From Candolleomyces eurysporus (taxonomy: Eukaryota; Basidiomycota; Agaricomycetes; Agaricales; Psathyrellaceae), in NCBI GenBank assembly GCA_027579435.1, contig JANBPK010001690.1, positions 1 to 16,195 of the forward strand: a DNA stretch of 16,195 bases, read 5' to 3'. The stretch's first letter is position 1, and the number at the start of each line of letters is the position of its first letter. Made by a program: the position numbers and the translations under genes. The notes under the pieces were generated by a model. The model searched no databases and was not told where the DNA came from. It was given only the letters and a program-made list of their open reading frames with translations. Shown piece by piece: positions 1-9,128 of this stretch.

Positions 1-108
1 TTCCCTTTCTCCAGCCTCTTCCCCTTCTCTAGCCTCTTTCTCCTTTCCTGCTTCTTTCCCCTTTTCTGCCTCTTTCCCTTTTACAGCCTCTTGCCCTTCT
101 CCAGCCTC
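1..108 (-). repeat. 18-bp coding tandem repeat, six copies to the window edge
   Basis: Six consecutive 18-bp units fill positions 1-108 and probably continue beyond the left edge. Read on the minus strand, in the frame of gene B, each unit encodes six residues beginning Glu-Ala, for example EAGEGQ, EAVKGK, EAEKGK, EAGKEK, EAREGE and EAGERE. The copies differ mainly by substitutions that keep the charged and Gly/Ala character, so the array looks maintained as protein rather than as junk satellite. On the plus strand it appears as a pyrimidine-rich CCTCTTYCC pattern. Such a tract would give a highly charged, probably extended or helical, low-complexity tail. Confidence 0.85.
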
Positions 109-1535
109 TTCTCTTCTGTCTTCTTCACCCTGGCCTCCACTATCCACATCCATTGCATTATCCCTTTGCTTATCAGCTGCCTCCCCATCTATCTGCATCT
201 CCTCCCCTTCCTGTACCTCTTCTGGTGGCATGATGAGTTTAATGTGGTTTACTCCAAACCCAAGTGGCCAGTCAGGTGGGAGTGGACCTTGCACCCAGGA
301 GTGGCAAATTGACACAAAATATGTATCAACTGAGATTTTGGGACCTATATGATAGTAAGTATCTGCCTCTGAGTCTAAGAAACACTGCACTAGCCTCTGA
401 AAAACTCCTTAGTCTCCTCAGTCAACCAGGTATTCCAGTCAATACTTCCAAACTCTTTTTGCAGTGAGATGAATGCTTGAATAGCTGACAGGTCCCCACT
501 TGCAACTGCCAAAATTGCCTTCCATATGGTGCGCTCTATTTCAAGGAGAGCAGGTGGTTTTTGGTTTCCAAAACGTTTCATAGTCTAAACAGGAGTTGGT
601 TAGAAAAGCCTTTCATCTCATCATAGTACTCAAACTTGCCAAGATGGTCTCTTCTATGCAAGATGCCTTGAGGGTGATGTCCTGGGTCAAAAGTATGACC
701 AGTGGTGATATTGCAACTGCCTGCAAAAGGATGTGGTGAAGACCTGGCAGCTTGGGCTTGAGGCCCTTTCCAGCCAGATCTTCCAGAGAGCTCTGTGTTA
801 CTGCCCAGGAGCCCTATAATTGCTGAGCAAGGTTGGGGCATTCAGAAACATTATGAAAACTCACCTTCATCATAACATGAACTGAGAATGCTATACATAT
901 GATGTTCTTGATTACAGCCAGGGCAGCTTTATTCCTCACTATCACTGTCAACTCATTGACTAAGCTGGTGAGCACATCTTTTTCCCCAACACTGGCTGAA
1001 CTCTCTTGGGAAACTCTTGAGCTTAACTCTTGCAGTACACCATTCAACTTCTTGAATTGGTTCATGAAAGAGCATATATCCTGAACCTTATCCATAATCT
1101 GGCATGAAGGTCAGCTACATTCAATATCAATTTTATACACCACTCACTTCATTATGGCCCACCCACCCTTGTTGGTGCTGGTGCACCAGAACTCCCTCCC
1201 GCAATTCCTTCTTCCCTTCCAGCCATATCAAAATATCAGCCAAGCGCAAAGCTGCTGTAAAGCTCCCGAGTCCCTGGGCAACTTTGCCTGGGAGCATATG
1301 CCTAGTATTGTTGGTAATCTTCTTCCGGTTGGGAAAGGTCAAAGGAACTTGTCCATCACTCTTATCCAGCAGCAGAGAGCTTGCAGTATCAGCAGAACCC
1401 CAGAAGTGAACTTTGAGACTGTGGTTGTAGGAATCCACAGCCCTAAGGAAAGGCTTAATCTCATGTCAACATCATGTCATGCTGGCAATAGAATCAATTT
1501 GCACACCTGATATGGACTGTCTTCAGGAAGGCCCT
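1..1535 (-). CDS. Gene B: unrecognised multi-exon gene with charged repeat tail (partial)
   Basis: This is a minus-strand gene whose function I do not recognise. Supported exons, in transcript order, are 1535-1507, 1442-1148, 1098-865, 813-630 and 584 to the left edge. The introns between them are 45-64 nt with GTGTGC, GTGAGT, GTGAGT and GTACTA donors and CAG/TAG acceptors, and the first four exons join in phase. The protein has a helical-looking middle (segments such as DKVQDICSFMNQFKKLNGVL and LTSLVNELTVIVRNKAALAV). A Trp/Pro-rich stretch (HSWVQGPLPPDWPLGFGV) follows, then an acidic region and the Glu-Ala hexapeptide repeats. Two single-base frame breaks are needed in the last exon, both in homopolymers: the five-T run at 558-562 (one too many) and the five-A run at 400-404 (one too few). 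They may be sequencing errors or real decay. The 5' end above 1535 is unresolved, and the 3' end is outside the window. About 440 aa are visible. Confidence 0.6.
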
Positions 1536-1665
1536 CTGTAAGGGAGTTCAGAGTAAAAGCCCTGGTAAGTGTTGGTAAAAGAGCACAGTAAGTTGAATCT
1601 ATCAACATGGTGTTAAGGATGAAGAAGTGACAGATTGAACAGGCATGCTTTGCTGGCATCTGGGT

Positions 1666-1932
1666 GGCGTGAGAAATTTCATTTTATGTGAAGTTCAGGT
1701 ATGCATTACTGGGGTGCAAACTACAAATGTATAGGCTGAGAAAGAATCCTCTGGTATCTAACACAACACACCCAACACCTGCACCCATGGCTTCAAGCAT
1801 GTATTTGGCAGGGTTAACATGGCCCATAGGGCAGAGCTCACCAGAATATCAGGTAGATGAGGCCACCGTGAGAAAGAAGTCATGTGCAAGTCCAGGGTGC
1901 ACTCTGGCTGCACATGACCTTTTTCTCACGCC
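1666..1932. mobile_element. Possible MITE-like element with 11-bp terminal inverted repeats
   Basis: GGCGTGAGAAA at 1666-1676 is repeated exactly as its reverse complement, TTTCTCACGCC, at 1922-1932. The similarity continues inward in diverged form (ATGTG, AAGT and CAGG motifs). It also continues slightly outward (GGT on the left, ACC on the right, with one extra base). The enclosed segment is 267 bp and has no convincing complete gene. A third copy of the same motif lies inside, at 1867, and makes the right end a hairpin. I see no clean target-site duplication, so the identity as a transposon relic is an inference from size and inverted ends. Confidence 0.35.
1867..1930. repeat. 64-nt hairpin with 22-bp arms
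   Basis: The left arm (1867-1888) and right arm (1909-1930) are reverse complements over 22 positions. There are 20 Watson-Crick pairs, one G-U pair (1876 with 1921) and one mismatch (1878 with 1919). The 20-nt loop is itself partly self-complementary around GTGCAC. As RNA from either strand this would fold into a stable stem-loop of milRNA-precursor size. It may simply be an inverted duplication at the end of the surrounding MITE-like element. Confidence 0.7.
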
Positions 1933-2756
1933 TACCATAGTTGATCAGATGTTGGTGGTACGAATATAAATCATGAATATTCAGTCAGAAAAGATATATG
2001 CAAGGGAGACAAACAGACAAGGGTAATACTGTCACAAGTCTCTAATCCTCATCCAGAGCCAAAGAACAATTTCCACCTGAGCATCCTCCTTGGTTTGGCA
2101 GGACCACCTGATTACAGCCTTGGTTCATCATGTACAAACCCAATATGGAGCTTATCAGAAGAATTGAGGTGCACAGGTGTCTGCTCCATGTCCTTCTTAG
2201 ACTTTCTGGACTTGGACCACTACTACTATAGAATTTGGATAATGGGATCCTTGCTGGGTGACAGCCTCTGTTTATCATTGTCATGTGCAAACTTCTTGTG
2301 CTTTTAATAGAANTTTGAGGGGGATAATGTATTCTCTCCTTCAATGCAAGCTCCACTGGTGTCCTGCTGATCTATTCCCTTTGCTCACTTCTCACCACTG
2401 TCCACTATGGTAGGCTTTAGTTCATGCTTCTTTGAGTATCTCATAGATAGTCTTGGTATTGCTATACCAAGGATGAGAACAACGGAAAGAAGAGGAGGAA
2501 GGGGAAGACCACAGATATTCTATACTAGGAAAGAGAATGCCCAAAGTGGGAGTCTTCTTAAGGAGAGGGCAGGCCCATGTGAGGAGGCTGGTGCTGAAAG
2601 AGGGCCTTTCTTCTAATCTTTCAGGTATCCAGACTCTATAGAATCCAAGAAGCATGGACTCCATGTGGGGGTGCTTGAGGCTTGAACCCATAAATTCAAT
2701 GGTTCATCCATTCTACTGCCCCCCATTCTTCCCCCCATCCTTTCATCCCTCCCACC

Positions 2757-3326
2757 ATGTCCCAACAGCAAAGTGTTACTATTGATGTTGCCCAGCTTGC
2801 TGCCCTGCTGCAAGGGATGGGGCTCCTAGTTTCTCCACCACCTGGTATGTTTATAGCTCAGTCTCTCAGCCTGTGAGGTCCACTGACTGACATGCACAGT
2901 TGCCAATTCTCTGCCTTCTCTCTTGGCCCCTGCCCCTGAAGCTAGCCCTGACCAAAGTGTTGCCCCTGCACCTGCTGGCCCCTCCACTCCATCCCAAGAT
3001 CCCTTGGATGATCTTGCAGTGTGTCTACAATGTGGGCAGCCCCAGAGCAATATGGCACTCGCTGCTCCTATTGCTGCTGACCACTCAGATTGGTATGTTG
3101 TGACCAAGGGTCTTCAAGTTGGTGTTTTCACTGACTGGTAAGCTGCTGTTGTGTCTGCCAAAGTTTCATGCATCCCATTAACTGACACACTTACAGGGCC
3201 ACTGTGCAGCCCCTTGTTGACAAGGTCTCTGGTGCTACCCACAAGAAATATAAAACTGCAGATGAGGCATATGCAGTCTTCCAGGCAGCCCTCAACAAGC
3301 ACCAGGTCACTCTTTGTCACCGTTAG
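2757..3326 (+). CDS. Stand-alone RNase H1 N-terminal (hybrid-binding/viroplasmin-type) domain protein
   Basis: Three exons (2757-2844, 2900-3137, 3197-3326) join in phase across introns of 55 and 59 nt with GTATGT and GTAAGC donors and CAG acceptors, giving 151 aa. The start sits in a good context (CCCACCATGT) after a pyrimidine-rich leader. Residues 1-30 are Gln/Leu-rich (TIDVAQLAALLQG). Residues 31-90 are a Pro/Ala/Ser linker containing CLQCGQ. Residues 94 to about 143 match the RNase H1 N-terminal domain: WYVVTKGLQVGVFTDW, then a conserved Gly and KKYKTADEAYAVF, fitting the family pattern YVVxxGxxxGxYxxW...YKxFxxxxEA. In RNase H1 this domain binds RNA/DNA hybrids. There is no catalytic RNase H domain before the stop, so the protein could bind nucleic acid but not cut it (inference). 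It lies between two unrecognised minus-strand genes. The domain call is firm; the cellular role is unknown. Confidence 0.85.
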
Positions 3327-3538
3327 GTCCTTTGTCCTATTACTGTTATATCTAGATTGGACTCTGTTTGTTCAGCTTGTACTGTTTTCTCTGTATAAAT
3401 CATGCTTTTCTAAAATTTTCACCCTTGCATAATCTTTTTTGAAGAGGTTTATATAAGATGGTCCTGAAATCCTTTTTTGGGCAGAGAGATATGTTGGAGA
3501 ATACAAGATAGAAGATACAAAATACAAGATAACTATCA

Positions 3539-3544
3539 TTTATT
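3539..3544 (-). terminator. AATAAA polyadenylation-type signal downstream of gene A
   Basis: On the minus strand, a canonical AATAAA hexamer begins about 30 nt after the gene A stop codon (3575-3573). This placement is compatible with a 3'-end signal for gene A. Fungal genes often use degenerate signals, so the match is supportive but not decisive. Confidence 0.4.
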
Positions 3545-3572
3545 TGACATCAGAAACAGATTGCCTAGTTGC

Positions 3573-6039
3573 TCACATGAGATTGTCTTTTTTGGATCCA
3601 CTAGTGAGCAAGGACAGGCCCATGGCAGCAATATGCTTGTCCTGACTCTTCCTTGGTCCCTTGTTTTTTCCCGGTGAGCTCCAAGATAAAGAGGGCTCAG
3701 GCAAGAGAGGGGAAGAACTCCCAACAAAGGTAGGTGACAATGATAAAGAATTGTCTGAAGATGCTTGCACCCTTTGAGGGGTTACAGGGGTAGGGATTAT
3801 AGTGAGCTTGGTTTGAGTGCTCACATTTCCTGACAGAACCCTCTTGCGCAGTTTGTTGAGTTGTGCCTTGGTAAGAATTTGTCGGTTCCTTCCTTTGCCA
3901 GAGAAAGTAGTCCAAAGTGCCATCTTTCGCTGGTATTCTGGAAGCCTTGGGTCACCTTGGACAGCAAAGCGCCTACATCTTATCAGTATTGAAAAAGCAT
4001 TGAAAACCCTCAAAAGACTCACTTCCATCCCTGAGGAGTCTTGACAGTCTTTCCATGGCCACAGTATTCCAAAGGTCCAATAGACACATTTTTGGTGTTC
4101 TCAACAATGTACTTGAGGGTTTTTTCCTTTTTTACTTTTTCAGAATACTGCACAATTGTTCTAAAACGCTTTGGGCTAAAATGGTGTCTGAGTCAATCCT
4201 TCATGTCATGTAAATTGGGCAAACATACCNTTTTTTTAGGCTTTGTATCCAGAAGGCTTGAAGGAAACTGTGGGAGGAGTGTCCAGAGTTGCTTTGTTGC
4301 CTGGAAGCAGTTTGTAGAACAGGGCTTATATTTTGATAGAGGAGTTGGATCTTCTAGCTGTTCATATTTAGAGAGATTCAGATATGTTTTTGCCTTTGAG
4401 TTCCATAAGCCTTGGTAGAATTTTTATGAGAGTGACTCAAGCTTATGAGAAACATAACTCACCACATGCAATGAACATTTCTGTAATGGGGTCATCTCCA
4501 GAGGGAACTGGAACTTGATACTGATTCCAAGCAGCTTGACCAAAGATAAGATGGCCAAGTGATAATTTTTTTGGACTTTTCAGTCACTGTCAAAGCATCA
4601 AGGAGAAGAGCAGGCTCAAAAACATCATAAAGATCTTTAAGTCTGTCTCTAAATGAAAAACCATTCTTCAGTTTGATGGAAGTCAGTTTCTCCTTAAGAT
4701 AGAATTCAGCTTTATTTGACAGGTATTCACAAATAAGGTATACCTTGTAGCTTTCCAACAAACCAGCCATTCTGGGGGTGATTTTAGCCTTGGTCTTGCC
4801 ATATACATGCAGATAATCTGCATACTTGAGCCTTTGGCCTGGGGAGGGGGCTATAATACCAATTTTTTTGCATATGGCTGGTTGAATAAGCTCTCTGAGC
4901 GTGGAGGTGAGCCTCAAATTATCATAGATTGGGGAAAATTAACATACTGATATATTGGCTGAGACATGTGAGCAAAAGTCCAGAATGCCTCACATAGGCG
5001 GGCTGTGCGAGAAGGGCAGTCAAAGACCTCATGTTCAAGGAGGAAAACTGAGATTCCTATGTAAAAGAAAGGATGAGTATAGAATAAAAGCACTAAAGCA
5101 GTATGGTATTACCTGCAAGATGGAATATTTCAGAGACTGTATAGACACCCACTCCTACCCATATATCTGAAGCTGCACGTACAGCCTCACAGGCAAGGCG
5201 CTTTCTTTTGCAAGGTGCTTTTGACTTGGAGTTTGGAGGGAACCTTTGCTTATGAATCCATTGAGCAACCTTGGTAAGAAAATCAGGATAGTCTTGATAC
5301 ACATCAACACCTATTTTCAGCCTTTTTCTGATAGGCAATGAGACCTCATCAGGTACAACAGATATCCAGGTAGGCTAAATAAAAGATCAATACAAACCAC
5401 TGAAATGGGTTATGCAATGTACCTGGAATACCAGATCATTTGTCNAAAAAAGCAAAAAAATAGTCTTGAAATTCAAGGGCTACTCCAACATGGAACCCTC
5501 TTTCCTGGATGCCAGATTAGAGGCCTATTATATATTAATTGTATAAAGATGGTACCTTTCTATTAACTTTCATAACACTTTCCTCCCATATGATCCTTGG
5601 ATAGAGTTGAATAGAGGTGTGGGTTAGAAAAGCAAGCTAGGTGGTGCCATGCTCTTCAGAAGATGGATTACTGACAGAAAAACATATATACCTTTAGATA
5701 GATGAAGTCAAAGTCTAGAAATATAGCTCTCCCATTGCCATGGACAGCTGAGAGCCTCATCTTTGGGATCAAGTCAGAAACCAGCTTGGCTGCTGGATTT
5801 TGCTTTGACTGCATTTGCTGAGCAGCAGGAGCAATCAAGGTTTGGCCACTAGATCCCCCCCTTCTCAAATAGTCATTTGGCCCAAGCCTGAAGACATGTT
5901 TAGGATAAGTGTCCTTATCACTGTCTCCAGCATCAGCCCAGAGATGAAGGAGGTCAGTTCCAGATGGAGATTGAGAAAGTTTTTCGAGGAAGGACTGGGC
6001 AGTAACCTGGTGAGCATGGACCTCTCTCCATTCAGGCAT
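3573..6039 (-). CDS. Gene A: unrecognised nine-exon gene, about 677 aa
   Basis: Exons in transcript order are 6039-5692, 5636-5568, 5504-5423, 5374-5113, 5056-4948, 4894-4463, 4410-4229, 4175-4023 and 3972-3573. The eight introns are 48-63 nt, with donors such as GTATAT, GTTAAT, GTACAT, GTAATA, GTATGT and GTGAGT. All phases agree and the last six exons sum to exactly 512 codons including the stop. This requires deleting the Ns at 4230 and 5445 and one base of the seven-T run at 4566-4572. I recognise no domain. Visible features are WADAGDSDKD near residue 40, a basic NLS-like KAPCKRKR near 218-225, an alpha-helical middle (LKDLYDVFEPALLLDALTV), the stretch PLEYCGHGKTVKTPQGWKRF, and a Ser/Pro-rich tail from about residue 590. 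No signal peptide or membrane segment is evident. The start is uncertain: the frame stays open to 6156, so an upstream exon ending in TAG at about 6160 is possible. Confidence 0.7.
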
Positions 6040-7336
6040 ACTGGCTGGAGCAAGAGATCCTAGAGATCCAGAGATAAAGGGTGGAATGAGAAGGGAGGAG
6101 TGCCAGCACAGTGCATCACTGCCATAAGGCGCATCACATGGCGGCCTAATGCCTAATTAGGACTGTTCAGATTTAAGTGCCATATCTTGAGAGCTGAAGC
6201 AGAGAGGTTCAAATTTTTTGTGGACTTACAGCCTCACCCTTTGGTTCTAACTAAATGTACCATTATGTTTTCTTAGTGAAGTTCTGGAGAGCCTGAGGAA
6301 GCAGCTGAAGTGAGGCAACCACTCTTTTAGCTGCCATGGGAAGATCAAAATTTATTGAGACTGCCCAGCCGGGATGCAGCCGTGTTGGTAAACTAAGACC
6401 CTGCTCTAGGGTCTGAATTTAAATCCATTATCATTGAAGGTCCGAAATAGGGGCCTGCATGTAGATTGAGAACTTTAAAAATGATACAGGTTCTTGCCAC
6501 TAATGATTGACTTATAATAGAAGAACAGAAACCAGAATGTTATGGGAGCGTATTGAGGAAATCTCATGAAATGACACCATCTTCAAAATGATCAAACGTT
6601 GGCCCAAAGCTTCAAGAATAACTGCATTCAAGCAGCTCAACACCCATAATGATTGAGAATATAGTCTATTAGCACATTTTATGTTCAAGATCTACCAAAT
6701 TCATTTTTGTCCGCTGAGGACCGCCAAAGGCGATGATCCCTGAGATCGGCCCATTTTTCGATGGTATTTTCAAAAACAAAGATGCACGCTGCCCCTCTGC
6801 ATCTCAGTGTCTGCGAGATTTGCGATGCATCCGATCTCGTTTGAGCACCGCGCAACTAGATCATCCTCCGCTTGGGTCATTCTGGAGAGATGGTGAGATT
6901 TATTGCACCACCCAGCAGATGGAAGGATTTCTCACATTGAAATAGGTAAATTGTTTAAGCATTAGTAGGTATGCACAATTTGTCGGAAGTTGATGGTCAA
7001 ATAGTGGATTTGCACACAGTGACAGTGAGGAATTGCGAGGATAGCACGAACGCGCTCTAAACGAGGCGATTCAGAGAGAATGAGGTCGAGAGTAAATCGG
7101 AACAGCTTGAGGGACAGAAGAATGTTCTAGAGGACAACTGACGTTTGGCCAAATATTTAGGTGTTAGGAAAGCGATAGAAATTTCCAGTAAGATTGAAGA
7201 TTTGACGAGACGAGAGAGTAAGCAAGAGAAGTAACCAGGCAGCTAGCTAGTATGCATTTGAATAGGTAAGAGGCGCAAAGGCTGTGTGGACAATATTCTG
7301 AGCGGTTGGCCCTTCAGATCGCGAGATGGAACTTGA
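6040..7336. other. Long stretch without a supported gene
   Basis: The codon and base flavour shifts here from the AT-richer left block to the GC-richer right block. A perfect 7-bp stem with a 5-nt loop (agaccct / agggtct, 6396-6414) is present. Upstream of gene A on the minus strand, a short reading starting MAAKRVVASLQLL (near 6335) ends at a TAA before any usable donor, so it could not be joined to gene A. A 70-codon plus-strand ORF at 6733-6945 is listed separately. Otherwise I see nothing to annotate. Confidence 0.4.
6733..6945 (+). pseudogene. Possible fragment of a fungal kinase-like C-terminus
   Basis: The 70-codon reading contains KDARCPSASQCLRDLRCIRS followed by RLS. This resembles the end of the kinase C-lobe in Agaricomycete protein-kinase-like proteins, where a pattern near RPSAxEALxxxxxIRxxLS is common. 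It is open only over this short stretch, with a TGA immediately upstream in frame, and it stands alone. It lies about 400 bp before the kinase-like remnant on the same strand and could be a shuffled or duplicated piece. The call rests on one short motif and is weak. Confidence 0.22.
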
Positions 7337-9073
7337 TTGCAAGGCGGCATCATTTTAATCGGAGTCTCCGGCGCTCCACCGGCAGCCACGAGGCCACCGA
7401 GTAACATCGGATTAGCCGTCGGTTTATGCCATCTTCCAACGACACGCATTCTCAAGCTTGACTCGCTGGCTCGAACTGCCTATTGGACTTCTTTCCCTTG
7501 GAATTGTAACCACCTAAATCTTAGGGGTATTGAGTCATGGTCATCTACGTGCAATCTTGAAGACCTGGTGAAGTATCGAGCGGAAACCCAAAGAACTGCT
7601 CGCATGTGGACGATCCTCGCGCCATTCTTTACTTCGCGAGGTTATCGTGCGTACGAATTCAGTTCAAAACCAGGAGGATTTGCCAAACCTCGCAGTGAAT
7701 GCAAACCTTTTTCTCCTAAAGACCACCTACCGGCCCGTATCCGTACGAGCGGCGGTCCACGCTAGCGAGGAAGAGCTCAACTTTTCCGCTTTACAGGTAT
7801 CAAGTTTATTAATTCTTAACTTTGGAAAGCTGACTCCGAGTGCAGTGTACGAGAATATGGCCAGCGAGAGATGCGCAGGGCCACGTAGTCATCACTCGGG
7901 TAGTTTGTTCATTTCAACACTTGCAAGAGGGAACTCATATTTTGTTCTCGCCACAGGCTTATCTCAGGGCCAGATCCATCTGAGGAGCCGGATTTCTATA
8001 AGCGCCCCAACATCCGGAAAGCGAGAAGGTATACAAGGAACCACACGCTGCCCGTGCTCGGTTTCCTCACTTTCAACGGGTTTGTGTTCGTGGTCATACC
8101 AACTTGAAGGTCTGCATCATTTAATTTAAATCTAGTTGGACTACTTATCATATTTTCTAGATGGGNAGACCATCGAACTCGTTTCACATGGCTCAACAGC
8201 ATCTCCGAGATACCGAATTCGCTGAAGCTTTTTACGAGGTATGTATGATTCGCCAAAAGCTAAGGCCTGCTTCATCGACCCTGACCTTATATATCGGGGT
8301 CTAGAGTTTCTACATGAAACTTGGATCGCTCACGGTGACATCTTGGAGAAAACGCAGTCATGAACGTTCTCATGGATCCAGCGTTTCACATCGGAATCGC
8401 CACCCTCAGAGACCCTGGGTTCGCGTGGTACGATTATTCTAGTTTCGACAGTTCAATCAGCTTTTCCAGAAGGAATTAACATCGAATCTACATCTGTAGA
8501 GCGAGAGAGCAGATTCATGCATAACATGCTCCGCATGAAGAACGGGCTCTGCAATCCATTCAAGATGACCTCAAATGCTCAGGTAATTCGCGCGAGCACT
8601 TCAGCTCGCTTCTCATTACAGCTTAGCGCATTATATGCTATTCAGCATATCGAAGATATTGTGCTGGATATCGCGTCCTTTTTCGATTGCAACATGAAAA
8701 ACATTTTAACCTAGGCAAATCCCAGTTGGAGCAAGCTCCCTAGGGTTTGTTTTGGGAAGACGGTAAACAAGACACCTTTTCTTTCGATGTATTCAACTTT
8801 TTCTGATATTCAACTTGTTAGGAAAATCACCTTTCCGAGATGACTTCCTATCCTCATGGCGTCAGGCTGCCTCGAATAACGAGAAGACTCGCGAATAGGC
8901 CGCGGTGAAGATACTCAGGCCATCTAGGTGACCTACGAGTATCTGCCTATTCGTCCGACCTGATCCTGAATATGCATGCAATTCGCCATGCCCTACAGGA
9001 TATTGAGTGCTATGAAACATTTCATAGATATAGAAAAACACTCACACCACTGGCAAGCAAACCCCAAAAATGA
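7337..9073 (+). pseudogene. Degenerate fungal protein-kinase-like gene
   Basis: Kinase-like pieces follow one another on the plus strand. They include a leader with FFTSRGYRAYEF (about 7604-7690) and VSVRAAVHASEEELNF (to 7796). After an intron at 7797-7845 comes WPARDAQGHVVITR (7846-7899). After an intron at 7900-7956 comes LISGPDPSEEPDF and then LPVLGFLTFNGFVFVVIP. After 8161 comes TWLNSISEIPNSL, then GLEFLHETWIAHGDI and NVLMD. The order and wording match the Agaricomycete kinase-like family (beta strands, hinge, GLxFLH-xx-IAHRDI). The catalytic HRD is HGD (8331-8339). Frame breaks occur at the G run 7898-7900, at a TGA near 8105, at the A run 8349-8352 and around 8239-8300. A possible last exon ends at TGA 9071-9073 (ILNMHAIRHALQDIE). 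Neighbouring genes are intact without such breaks, so real decay is likelier than sequencing error alone. Both ends are approximate. Confidence 0.5.
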
Positions 9074-9074
9074 A

Positions 9075-9128
9075 GTTGGTCCACCCTCCCATCGTCGACC
9101 TGTTGGTCCACCCTCCCATCGTCGACCT
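9075..9128. repeat. Perfect 27-bp tandem duplication
   Basis: Two identical, directly adjacent 27-bp copies occupy 9075-9101 and 9102-9128. Each begins GTTGGTCCACC and ends GTCGACCT. Each copy contains one GTCGAC. No base differs between copies, so the duplication is recent or conserved. It starts one base after a possible kinase-remnant stop and lies about 500 bp upstream of the acidic-protein gene. Confidence 0.9.

Larger units (their letters stand above)
1536..2756. other. Unresolved stretch with exon-like fragments on both strands
   Basis: No complete gene model fits here. On the minus strand, 1537-1659 and about 1690-1835 carry protein-like fragments (for example GHVNPAKYMLEAMGAG) that may be 5' exons of gene B. 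Positions 2042-2356 hold a Lys/Ser-rich minus-strand fragment broken around an N at 2313 and at a TAG-TAG-TAG run. On the plus strand, a typical intron end (CTAAT then TTTCAG, ending at 2624) is followed by a short exon-like reading (YPDSIESKKHGLHVGVLEA, stop near 2683). Positions 2700-2756 are a pyrimidine-rich tract just before the start of the RNase H1-N gene and are probably its promoter or 5' UTR. I could not decide which fragments are real. Confidence 0.4.

Noticed and set aside
2407..2691. Overlapping ORFs on both strands (69 and 89 codons)
   Set aside because: Neither gives a complete model. Only a short plus-strand exon-like piece after the TTTCAG ending at 2624 looks plausible, and it could not be linked to a start.
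4895..4947. Apparent frameshift in gene A near 4920-4940
   Set aside because: It is explained by a 53-nt intron with a GTATGT donor and CTCAG acceptor that joins the flanking exons in phase.
1..6160. KDZ, Plavaka or retrotransposon proteins in the left block
   Set aside because: I looked for their usual hallmarks (cysteine clusters, RNase-H-fold transposase motifs, reverse transcriptase YxDD, integrase) and found none in the spliced readings.
6371..6431. tRNA-like segment (A-box-like AGCCGTGTTGGTAA, B-box-like TTTAAATCC and a hairpin)
   Set aside because: There is no room for a T-arm stem after the hairpin, the loop lacks the U33 position, and the acceptor ends do not pair. At most it is a tRNA-derived relic.
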